A stretch of 64,000 nucleotides of DNA from positions 682,001 to 746,000 of the forward strand of contig JAYKXP010000012.1 of NCBI GenBank assembly GCA_037176845.1, written 5' to 3'. Source of the stretch: Paramarasmius palmivorus. Its lineage: Eukaryota; Basidiomycota; Agaricomycetes; Agaricales; Marasmiaceae. Positions within the stretch are counted from its first letter, which is position 1. Every line of letters begins with the position of its first letter. The position numbers were made by a program, and so were the translations under genes. Positions 11,968-20,839 of the stretch are shown here, piece by piece. The notes beneath the pieces are model-generated. The model was not told where the DNA came from, ran no database searches, and saw only the letters and a list, made by a program, of their open reading frames with translations.

Positions 11968-12335
11968 ATGTGTCTAAAACACGGTTGAAATGGCATCACT
12001 GAAATGTCAATGAACCACGAATCACAGACTTAGATTCAGCTCACCTTCGGATGACAGTTCAGGTCAAGGTGGTTAAGCGCCCATAGTCGACGTGGCTTGC
12101 TCTTCCATTTTTGGTCCGCCGTCGCTAGCTTCTCAAGACCGGAATTTGATGCACCGGGAGTGTTCGTATGGATCTGTGAGTCTCCTTCGCTACTAGACCA
12201 GGATATCTTACCAAGATTACGCAGAATTCTTCACCCCGTTTTGCGGGATAACACCGCCCACGGCTATTACAAAACCGGTATCGACGTATAAAGGGTTCAT
12301 TCTTTCGACAACCACCCTCACAAATCCCGCCCATC
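11968..12335. promoter_or_regulatory. Bidirectional intergenic promoter region
   Basis: The ~370 bp lie between divergent genes (F-box on minus, hydrolase on plus). A TATAAAG word at 12287-12293 sits 43 bp before the hydrolase ATG. The left two thirds are homologous to DNA upstream of the other F-box paralogue. Confidence 0.5.
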
Positions 12336-13542
12336 ATGGAAGCCTCAGCCTACAAAGACGTCAAGACTAGCCGCGGTCTCAACTACCATTATTACTTCTC
12401 ACCAGCTGCCGAAGGAAAACCTGTTCTCGTTTTTGTGCATGGTTTCCCTTCGACATCGTACGATTGGCGATATCAGGTATGTTGGGACATCGATGTTCTC
12501 GTACATACTTGGGAGATGACACGGAGAATAGGTTTCGTTTTTCAAGGGAAAAGGATATGGTCTAATTGTTCCCGATATGCTCGGTTATGGCGGCACAGCA
12601 AAGCCCACTGATCCTGCGGAATACAAAGCCAGTCTCATCAGTAAGGATATCATCGACATCCTGGACGCAGAAGAGATTGAGAAAGCAGTTGTCATTGGGC
12701 ATGATTGGTGAGTGAAGAACCCTTCAGTGTAGCCGACAACCTTGGATGACACGACCACCAGGGGATCAAGAATTACATCTAGAATCGTCCAATACTATCC
12801 CGAACGCGTCATTGCCTTTGCCGTCCTAGCTGTCGGATACCAAGCGCCATCTGCGGACTTCAACTGGAACGCTATCAATGCTATGACCAAAGAGAAGATT
12901 GGATACGAGTTGTTTGGATATTGGGGCTTTTTCAGCGAAGACGGTGCCGACAAACTCATCGAAGAGAACGTGCGTTTATCCATCTGAGTTTCTTGATGCA
13001 GTCTGTTTACGTGTCTTGGCGAACAGTTTGAGAAATTCTTCAATCTCGCGTACCCTGAGAATGCGAAACAATGGATATCGGATTTCATTCCACTGGGCGC
13101 GTGCAAAACGTACCTAACATCTAAGCCAGCAGCTCCTCCTGCTTCATGGCTTCCGGAAGACGAAAAACGTATTCAATCGGAGGAACTCTTGAAAGGTGGC
13201 CTTGCAGCACCTCTGTGCTGGTATAAAGTCATGCTTTCTGGGATTGGGCCTGAAGACGACAAAGGTTCGATTTCGCTGTTTCATCGCATTTTCGGCTATT
13301 ACTAACAGCACTCCTCAGGTGTACCAGCAGACCGTGTTGCCACCGACAAACCCGCATTCTTCGGTGCCGCTCTGGAGGATTACGTCGCGTTGGCGGCATT
13401 GGCCATCCCTGCGACCCAGAAACTGTGCTCAAACTTGACTGTGAAAGAGTTCCAAGCAAACCATTGGGTACAGCTTCAACGTCCGAATGAGGTCAACACG
13501 GAGCTGCTGGCATGGCTAGAAGGTGCCGTGGAGAAGAAGTGA
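12336..13542 (+). CDS. Epoxide hydrolase-like alpha/beta-hydrolase
   Basis: Five exons: 12336-12476, 12547-12707, 12762-12969, 13027-13264 and 13319-13542. All junctions are GT-AG and the total is 972 nt (323 residues). Visible motifs are the HGFP oxyanion loop (residues 35-38), GHDWGS around the nucleophile Asp100, and a C-terminal ANHW supplying the catalytic His (about 298). A 'CWYKVML' segment in the lid matches the place where soluble epoxide hydrolases carry an epoxide-polarising Tyr. This Asp-His pattern is typical of soluble epoxide hydrolases, which open epoxides to vicinal diols through a covalent ester intermediate. A haloalkane dehalogenase-like or other alpha/beta-hydrolase activity cannot be excluded. 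No signal peptide is seen, so it is probably cytosolic. A TATA-like box lies just upstream. Confidence 0.88.
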
Positions 13543-14127
13543 GTGTAGCCGTTGCAGTGTAGTACGCCCCGATTGAAGGTAGTAAAAATAAGAAATGTAT
13601 TCTTAAATCGACTGTAGGGATCGGTTTGAATGTGTATTCTATGGACAGTCAGAAAGAATCGATCATCTAAGACTCCGCAGAATACCCGCTCATCACTGCA
13701 CAGGCCACTACTGGTATAAAAACATCTCCCGTGAATTTGCTTCTGACCTTGAGCCTCACTTTCAGTCAAGGAACCACGAGCCTGAGGCAAACGGCCTTTA
13801 CACGCGGCGGAAAAGAAACGTACTACGCGAGGCTACATATCATTCATTGGTTAGATCTCAAATTACAAGGTTTAATCTACAGGAATGTGTCAGAACAAGA
13901 AGTGTAAGTGGAACGTTACTCACAACGTCTGATGATCAAGAGAAGCCGAGATATGACACGGGTACGACACTACGCCGCGGTCAACCTCTTCACTCCGCCG
14001 AAGAATCCGTCGAGAGTTCGTTGCACTTGTTTAAACTTCGAGACCCCACACTTCTGACTTTCGACATGCTGGCAAAGCCCGCTAAGAGTCGTGAACCTAA
14101 CTCGGCAGGACTGCAATGGGCAGAAAC
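13543..14127. other. Intergenic, nothing recognised
   Basis: This is the 3' region of the hydrolase gene and DNA up to the left end of the inverted-terminus element. I see no coding signal or repeat I can name. Confidence 0.4.
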
Positions 14128-15577
14128 ATCAGGAAAAACCTACTTTGTGAATTACGAGATATTTCATGTAATTTTCGTAAATTATCATCCAGTGTTAGGC
14201 GTCAGAGGAAATTGAACAAAATTACATAGTATTGCGCGAAATTGATATATCAACGTTTCAGTTTCTGTAAATTGAACAAAATCAAAATCCCTCAGTCCCA
14301 ATAACTCATAATTTATCGAGTTGTGTGAACATACTACAAAGGGATATAGGTACATTTGTAGACATGATATTGTAGCAATGAATAGTGTGGCAGCATAATG
14401 AACACATGTAAACTGACCAAGCCGGATGCCTTAGGTATCAAGGATGAGCTATCGGGAGCACTGTACAGTAACGCTGGGATAACGCACCTCGTATACACAC
14501 CGTCCAAAATCATCCTTCCATAACACAAACGGCCACAGATTCCAGACTGCAAAAAAGTGGAATAAGAGACTTTGAGCGCTGTGGTTCCGAGTGAGAGGGA
14601 GTGAGCGGCGCTGAGGCCTGAGGTCACTGTCAGAACCACGAAGTCGTGGTCAACATGTGACAAGTTATAGTGACAAGCCACTGAGTCACAGCTATACAGT
14701 CACACCGGGAGATGCCGTGACCCCGGGCAATTGCCAGCACATCAAATGTCGCGGCACTCTGAGTATCAACGTTCGTTTTATCATCATGTTCCCCATGTTC
14801 ATCCTCTCTCGGTTCTCGCCTTCTGGTACACAAGTGGGAGATCTGACCAGCTGGTGAGTGAGCATTTATTGGCTCTACATCCCGATATCTGACATTTTGC
14901 ATTGGTGCTAGTGGTTAACCATTCTTTCCCCAACTCGCTCCCACATAGTATTGCTCAACGCTAACCAAAGCAACACCTGTCGATCTCTTTCTCGTTGCAA
15001 GTATTACATCCTTGTTTTCCCGAGCCGGCCTTGTGTGCTGCCGTTCAACACATAGCTAAATCCTGGTATGCCGTCTGCTTGCTGTGAGGTCTTCCAACGT
15101 TGATGTTTTCATTCTCTGCCTTCCAGTATGAGTCTATGACCCTGTTCATGGCGATTGATGGTGAGCATACTCAACCCTCCATGTAGTCTTGCGTTGTTAA
15201 TATATTCACGCTCGTAGGTCGATCATTTTTTTTCGTTTTAACTGTGGGTTTGTGCTGCGAAGGCTTCTATTGTCCGCGACGGGGTGTAGTTTTAGTGTGT
15301 AGTACCAGCTATGTACTCAGTATAGTCTTGAATATAAACCGTTGATAACTTTCTTGTCTTATGAAGATATGACTTGGTCATGATTTGAGGAAATACCATA
15401 CAATAATGAGAAGCAAAATGTGCTGATCGCGGGTCGTTATAGGTCGTTATTTATCAAAACGCGTCTGGGACCTAGCAAATTGGCAGAAATAATCGGGAAT
15501 TTTTATTTGGTCCTAAATTGTTTCAAATTTCGAAAAATTTAGGTAAATTTACAAAGTAAGTTTTTCCTGATGAATAG
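14128..15577. mobile_element. Candidate non-autonomous element with terminal inverted repeats
   Basis: Reading inward from both ends gives nearly the same sequence. The left end at about 14128-14155 reads ATCAGGAAAAACCTAC then TTTGTGAATTA. The right end read on the minus strand from about 15575 is ATCAGGAAAAACTTAC then TTTGTAAATTT. Roughly 26 positions align with only two or three mismatches, in inverted orientation ~1.45 kb apart. The interior is AT-rich and has no transposase-like frame. It contains a direct repeat of AAATTGAACAAAAT at about 14211 and 14272. No clear target-site duplication is visible at the two flanks, so the exact ends or a clean single insertion are uncertain. A MITE or a deleted DNA transposon fits best. 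The right terminus fuses with the zinc-finger gene at 15523. Confidence 0.55.
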
Positions 15578-16362
15578 ATATCCTGCTGGTGTGTAGGGCT
15601 AGCCAGGTGTTGGTTCAAAGCACTGAGTGTTCGAAAGGTTCGGTGGCAGAAGTAACACTCGTATGAGCGACCATTCCACGCCTCTTCAGTCGCCCACCAA
15701 GTGGTGATTTGCTGAAGGCCACCAGGGCCGGTAAGGAGACGGTCTGTAATGATGTGATTTTTGTCGAATTGGTGGACGAAACGGTCGACAATAACTTTAT
15801 TGACACGAGACGAGCATCCACCACTTTCAAGGTGTTGAACGAGGGCGGAACGTGAGACAGAGGCGTGACCACATCCTTTGAACGGGCATCGAACGTTCTT
15901 TTGCTGATGGACAGATGAGTTGCGATGCTGTGTATATGGTCAGACGATATGTACACTTCGAGGCAGCAATTTTGAATTACGCACTGATTTCAAGCTGTCC
16001 TTGGACTGGAAGTTCCTGTTGCACTCCGGACAGCCTGAGTAATGATGGAGAGACGATTGTTGATAATGGTCATGCAACCCCTGCTGGTTGTCGAAGAAGC
16101 GTCGACACTCCTGACAATACCAATGATCATTCTCGTAGTGACACTCGAGTTCGTCGTCGTCTTCAAAGTGTTCATCGCAACGGCGGCAATAAGAATGAAG
16201 CGTGCTTTGGATCCAATGGTCTTTTAGGCTCGCCCATGTCGAGAAGTTGCGGTCACACTGATTACAGTAGTTCAAAACGTTGTGCCGCGGGGAATCCCGC
16301 TCGTGCTGGCGCAAAGCGCCCTCATGCGGAAAGTGTTTCTTGCAAAGACCACAATAAGTCAT
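15523..16362 (-). CDS. Seven-finger C2H2 zinc-finger protein, C-terminus replaced by element sequence
   Basis: Two exons, 16362-15985 and 15927-15523, are joined in phase 0 and give 260 residues. Zinc fingers follow one another: YCGLCKKHF...H, YCNQCDRNF...H, YCRRCDEHF...H, YCQECRRFF...H, CPECNRNF...H (completed across the intron by HRNSSVH), CPFKGCG...H and ECYFCHRTF...H. The spacing CxxC-x12-HxxxxxH fits the dsRNA/DNA-binding type of C2H2 finger. After the last finger (ASPTHQQDIY) the frame enters the terminal inverted repeat of the neighbouring element and stops within about 16 codons, so the native C-terminus appears lost. The start at 16362 is the first ATG, but an upstream exon is possible. 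Nucleic-acid binding is likely; the specific role is unknown. Confidence 0.75.
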
Positions 16363-16776
16363 CCTGCATTTGGTGGGTCAATTCAAATATTTCCAAAGGG
16401 AAAAAAGACCCACTTGTCAGTGATGTACACGATCTTGGGGCTGGGCTTTGGAAAGAAGGAACTTATCGATAAGAGCTGAGCCTTTTATTAGGGAACGTTT
16501 ACATAAATATTGGACCCCAGTATTGCTTCTCTGACTCTACGCTGAACGTGAACTTGTGACTGTTACCTCTGTGACGATGATCTGCACATTATCAGGTAGG
16601 TGAACAATGATATTGGACATTCGAAGAGTGAGTCACGAGCAAGAGTTGTGATCAAATCGTAATTCCTCACGAATTCCACCATCACTCGACTGTGGTCCGA
16701 GAGATATCAGGCAAACGCAACGTGCTCAAAAGTTACAATACAATCTTGGTACATTTTTTTCTCCTCTTCTATTCGC
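16363..16776. other. Intergenic, nothing recognised
   Basis: This lies between the zinc-finger gene start and the thioredoxin gene end. It holds the promoter side of the former and the 3' UTR of the latter. No repeat or RNA gene is visible. Confidence 0.4.
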
Positions 16777-17260
16777 TCAGACCAGAGATGAAGCCTGTAC
16801 GAGCAACTCCTGAGACGTTTAGTTAGTAAATGCACTGGGTACGAAGACATTGGCAATACACACCTGCAACTCCTGGGGAGCGGCGCCTTTGATTTCTCCG
16901 ACCTTGTTTCCCTTGTGATAAACTTGAAAAGCGGGCACCTAGCACAATAGGTGAGTCCTTGGAATACTGTTGATAAGGGGCAAACTCACAGCTTGGACGC
17001 CGCACTCTTGCGTGATATCTTGCTGATCATCAATATCAACCTTGTAGAACTTGACTTGAGGGAAGTCTCCGGAAAGTTTGTCGTAGATCGGGGCGATTAT
17101 CCTGCAAGGACCGCTCCAAGAAGTCCGGAAATAGATGATGCATGGCTCATCCGCGTTGATCTGCAGAAGACATTATTTCTGAACTCTGGGGAAATAAGCC
17201 AGCAAAAGGGAGACTTACTATCTTGTGGAAAGAGTCTATGGAATAGATAGCGACAGACAT
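16777..17260 (-). CDS. Thioredoxin with WSGPC active site
   Basis: Four exons, 17260-17219, 17160-16990, 16938-16864 and 16809-16777, are all GT-AG and in phase, with total coding 321 nt and 106 residues, the usual thioredoxin length. An ACTAAC branch site is visible before the last exon. The fold signature is complete: the edge strand CIIYF, the active-site loop WSGPCR (residues 29-34), the FYKVDIDD strand, cis-proline in AVPAF and the glycine-rich GEIKGA segment. The first, nucleophilic Cys of WCGPC is Ser30 (AGC codon at 17115-17113), while the resolving Cys33 remains. Thioredoxins reduce protein disulfides; losing the nucleophile should abolish ordinary reductase cycling. It may act as a chaperone, a monothiol or adaptor protein, or be inactive. 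The rest of the gene is intact, so it does not look like a pseudogene. Confidence 0.9.
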
Positions 17261-17558
17261 GGTTGTATCGGTGTCAGCGAGAAGTTGAGTGGAGAATCAG
17301 ATTGGTTGGCCATGCAGCAATGACCGTACTTAAGAGAAAGAAGGAACACTAAGCCGACACAACCAATTGCCTTTCGGAGATAACTGATAAGACCTTTATC
17401 GGGATGATCCCCTAACCCCTAGCCCAGTTCTAACTTCCAAACCCCTAACCGGGGGGCGTTCCCCCCCGCACCCCCCTTATACATATTCTCATGCCCCTGA
17501 CCCTTCTTGCGGGGCGTTCCCCCCTGCACCCTAAAAGCCTAACCCGCCGAGGGTAAGT

Positions 17559-17628
17559 CCATCGCACGCCACTGAGGGTTAGCCCACCGCAAGCGCCGGT
17601 CCTAACCCTCAGTGGCTGTGTGCGATGG
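17559..17628. repeat. Long inverted repeat (24/27-bp arms)
   Basis: The left arm 17559-17582 (CCATCGCAC...GGGTTAG) is the reverse complement of 17602-17628, except for a 3-base insertion in the right arm. The loop is 19 bases. It forms a strong hairpin on either strand. Confidence 0.9.
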
Positions 17629-17683
17629 GCTACTCTTGGCGGGGGCGTGTGCTTCGCACACGGTGTAAAAAACATAAGTACTG

Positions 17684-17753
17684 CAGTGAAGGAATTGAAC
17701 TTTCGGCCTTTGGGGTGAAACAGAGGGCATTCAAACCACTACGCCATCAAACC
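17684..17753 (-). ncRNA. tRNA-like Pol III promoter segment (tRNA pseudogene or SINE head)
   Basis: The minus strand shows TGGCGTAGTGG (17746-17736), an excellent A box, and AGTTCAATTCC (17701-17691), an excellent B box, with about 34 bp between them as in real tRNA genes. The T stem is nearly complete. The acceptor arms (GGTTTGA and ACTGCAG) do not pair and the anticodon loop is abnormal, so it is not a functional tRNA. A six-T Pol III terminator follows. Confidence 0.65.
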
Positions 17754-17830
17754 ACAAGGAAAAACCCCGTGTGGGCGGAATATGTCACGAAGCGGAGCAC
17801 GTGCTTCATATGTATCAACATCAGATCTTC

Positions 17831-17885
17831 TGACGCGCAAGCTGAGTACGTAGGTAGAAGACTTACCTACTCAGCTTGCGCGTCA
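17831..17885. repeat. Perfect 18-bp inverted repeat
   Basis: TGACGCGCAAGCTGAGTA at 17831-17848 is matched exactly by its reverse complement at 17868-17885. The 19-bp spacer itself has GTAGGTA facing TACC, allowing an alternative pairing. The element is compact and AT/GC balanced. Confidence 0.95.
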
Positions 17886-18637
17886 CGTAGGGGCATGTCA
17901 TAGGCCTAGTAGTAGTGAGAAGTGGAAAGGTGGCAGACACACGCTCCTGCCTTTTTCGGAACGACAGCGGCGCTCCTTCGCTGTCACCCAAATGACGTCT
18001 CCCCCGAAGAGAAATAATATAACGTTGAACTAACTGTAGATGCCGATGAGCTGAAGCGAAGCCAGCGGATTCGGCATCAGCGTTCCAACTGAGCGGCTAG
18101 TGATGATGACTCAGCGCTCAGCAGTCGGCGTTCACTCTCCCTCTTTGCTTTATCCCACCCGCCCGCCGCTTATCTAGACATACTGTTTTCGAGATATTGT
18201 CTGATAAAGGTTGATAAAGAAAGCATACACAAACTGATGGCATTATTGCAATTATTACATATAACATCTGACTCAGTTTCACATTGAGGGACAAAGGGAT
18301 CCCGCCCAGGCGTGACCCCTCCGCGTACCTGGTCGAGCTTCGCTCGCCCTCAGCCCAACCTAGGTTCCCTCGGTGTGAGACGAGTCACGATAGACGAAGT
18401 TGGAATAGGAAATAACACCTTTTCCCATGACCGTAAAGAGAAAAAATTGGTTGAGATCCACGTGCTGATTCTGACAAAGGCAAGTTCAAAAGCTCACGTG
18501 CCAGTCAAGATAAGATAAGATAAGGAATATCTCCCAGTTCCACTGCCAGACAAGACGACACGTCCGGGTTTTACTGGTATGTGCCAACATGCACTTTTCG
18601 TTGCTCGAAACTCACATTATTTAAAAACAGGTATATA

Positions 18638-20519
18638 ATGGCGACCAGAGGTGGGAATGAGACCCAAGTCCCCGAAATACAGCTTTGCAGCCGCTGCAAT
18701 GCAAAATTTGTACCATACTCTTCGTACGCGCCTGTACCTTCCGACACTCTTCGTTCAAATCAAAATCCTCTGAGTGCTGATATATCGGGAGTCATGACTA
18801 TCCTGGAAGATGAGAAACACGATCTGCAGCACTACGAGGACAAGATTGAACGGTACCGTCTAGTCATCAGGAAGTTGGAAGCGGGAAGGGATGGGTTACG
18901 TCGGAGAATAGAGGAGCGTCCGAGTCGTAGTTGGATGGTACCAGTTCGAAGGCTTCCGGTGGACATTCTTCAGGACATCTTTACCAAGACGTGCAACACG
19001 GGATTCGGTTCCCTTAGCATCCGCGAGTTCCCTCACTGTGACGGCGTGCGAATGGAAAATTGTGTTTTGGCACCTGCCTTGACACTCATGTTTCGACCCA
19101 TTGGAGACATGTTGCATGTGGTCTAAAGGCTCTTTGGTCCTCTGTCATGCTGATGCTAGACGAAATGACCCGGGACCCTTGATCAACATTTACTTCATGA
19201 ACGCCTCAGATCAACCACTAAAAATCCACATCGCGGATTTCGATTCCAAATTTGACTATTCGGGACACTTTTCGTATGAAGAGATGCTCCTCGATGCAGT
19301 TGAGGGACTTGGTCAATACGGTTTTGCAACCATCGAATTCCTAGCCGCTCATTTCCCCAGATGCCACTGGCAGGAATTCAAACTGCTCGACATTCCTTCC
19401 GCTGTCTTGGCATCGTCCACACAGGAACGAGTAGTATTCCCTCTACTACACACATTGCTTCTACTAGATCAGACCGAGCCGATCCATGATCACAATGGTG
19501 TGCTCGTCAACCGTTGGTTCTGGGATGCCATACATACCGCACCACTACTCAGAAAGCTTCATTTATACTCTCCGCGCCCAGCGTTTCACGATTACATTCC
19601 ATGGGAGCGATTAACCTCCTTTTCAGTCGACTTCGTGGAAGACTTTAGGGATCTCTGGCCTGCTCTCGCCCGTTGTTCTCGTCTGGAGTCATTTGACATG
19701 AACGAGGTGGCCTTCGATGCACCACTGGATAGTTGGCAGGCCATTACAGTGTTCCCGCATATCCGGTCGCTCTCGCTCGGTCAATGTTCCAACGTATCTC
19801 ATACAAATCGTATCCTTGCGTCTTTGACAGTACCTGCTCTTCGAAAACTCCAGGTATTTTTCCACCATCCCCGCGGCCCAGCGCTGTCCGATTTCCAGCC
19901 ATTTTATTCCATGTGCCAACGTTCTTGCTGGTCAATAACCACGTTAAAGCTCTCCATGTCATCGCTGCTTATTATCGATGAATCCTTTCGCCTATTTTCC
20001 GACATTCTGATTATGTCGCCGTCGCTGGAGGAGCTTGAAGTTCACGTCAGGGGAAAAAAAGACTGGGAGATTGTGCGCGACGAGATTCGCCCCGCAGACT
20101 CTTTCATCTACAATCTATTCTTCCTTCTTTCGCCTTCGTCGAGTAGACAACTGGTTCTACCTCGACTAAAGAAGGTGGTTGCGGCAGAAAAATCCGCACT
20201 TGTTAATCTGCAAACCGCGAGACTTGTCCTCGATTTGCTGGCTGAGAGGCCTGCGGCAGATCGCAGCATCACCATTGCAAGGTTGCAAACCGTCGAGATT
20301 TCCTTCAATGATCGAGAGCGATTTCTCAGCTCTGAGATTGCAAGCTGCGGTCCAAGGGATCCGGAAACCAGTTCCGAGTTTACACAGAAGCTGGCTAGGC
20401 TGAAGGATGATGGTACAAGGTGCACTATTGAGTGGGATTGTCTGGGTCAATGGTGGCGACTCCCTGTGTCCCAGGATCCTCAGAGATCCCTGTGGCCGCG
20501 GGCAGTATACATTCCATAG
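18638..20519 (+). pseudogene. F-box/LRR-like gene with two apparent 1-bp frameshifts
   Basis: The ATG at 18638 (MATRGGNETQ) opens a frame with two CxxC Cys near the start, a coiled coil (about residues 60-95) and an F-box-like segment, SWMVPVRRLPVDILQDIF. Near 19085-19092 the frame must shift to continue with the conserved THWRHVACGLKALWSSV segment. Near 19176-19180 it must shift again to reach LINIYFMNASDQPLKIHI. Each shift is explained by one missing base; no GT-AG intron fits. From there 19177-20519 is open to the stop and shows the usual LRR-like region ending in a Trp-rich tail. Two single-base deletions in one gene suggest a recent pseudogene, but base-calling errors are an alternative. 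If intact it would be an SCF substrate adaptor of about 625 residues. Confidence 0.7.
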
Positions 20520-20839
20520 CACCATCCATTGTATCGGGGCCAACGCAAATGAAATGCAATAGATATACTTACTGACGAACTATTACAACTTCAGTCTAAA
20601 GCCGGGTCGAATCTCAACTGCCAGTTACCTTTGTAATTGGTCTCGTAGTCCTTTCTTGCCAAACTCGACTTCTTGATACGCACTTGCAGTTGATCCATTA
20701 CTTCCTTGGTGCGACAAATGGTGATTAGAGGACGAAATTTCCATTAGACATCATCTGCATTTGATACTGGTTCAAGCTCGTTTATCATACAGTACACTAA
20801 CTGCCATATAAGTGACCCAACTCCGGAATATGGAATACT
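20520..20839. other. Convergent intergenic spacer
   Basis: About 320 bp lie between two convergent genes and should hold both 3' UTRs. Nothing else is seen. Confidence 0.5.

Larger units (their letters stand above)
17404..17760 (-). mobile_element. SINE-like element with tRNA-derived head
   Basis: On the minus strand, reading from 17760 downward, there is a tRNA-like segment with A and B boxes, a T6 run (17672-17667), then a GC-rich body. The body holds a long hairpin (17559-17628), two copies of a GGGGGGAACGCCCC-type module (about 17451-17476 and 17510-17531) and scattered GGGTTAGG words. A Pol III head followed by a structured GC-rich body is the architecture of tRNA-derived SINEs. Boundaries are approximate and no target-site duplication was identified. 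Confidence 0.5.
17261..18637. other. Repeat-rich intergenic block
   Basis: This gap of nearly 1.4 kb between thioredoxin and the F-box gene contains a GC-rich SINE-like block, several strong inverted repeats and a tRNA-like Pol III head, each listed separately. From about 18200 to 18637 the DNA is ordinary, with the promoter of the F-box gene and no repeat I can name. Confidence 0.6.

Noticed and set aside
15615..15956. 113-codon minus-strand frame over exon 2 of the seven-finger gene
   Set aside because: Reading the adjacent frame gives proper C2H2 fingers that continue exon 1 in phase, so this frame is a shadow.
17404..17550. CCCTAACC words like telomere repeats
   Set aside because: Irregular, interrupted and inside the GC-rich SINE-like block, so not a telomere tract.
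19744..20543. Minus-strand frames over the frameshifted F-box gene
   Set aside because: The plus strand holds the family-like sequence; the antisense frames have no motifs.
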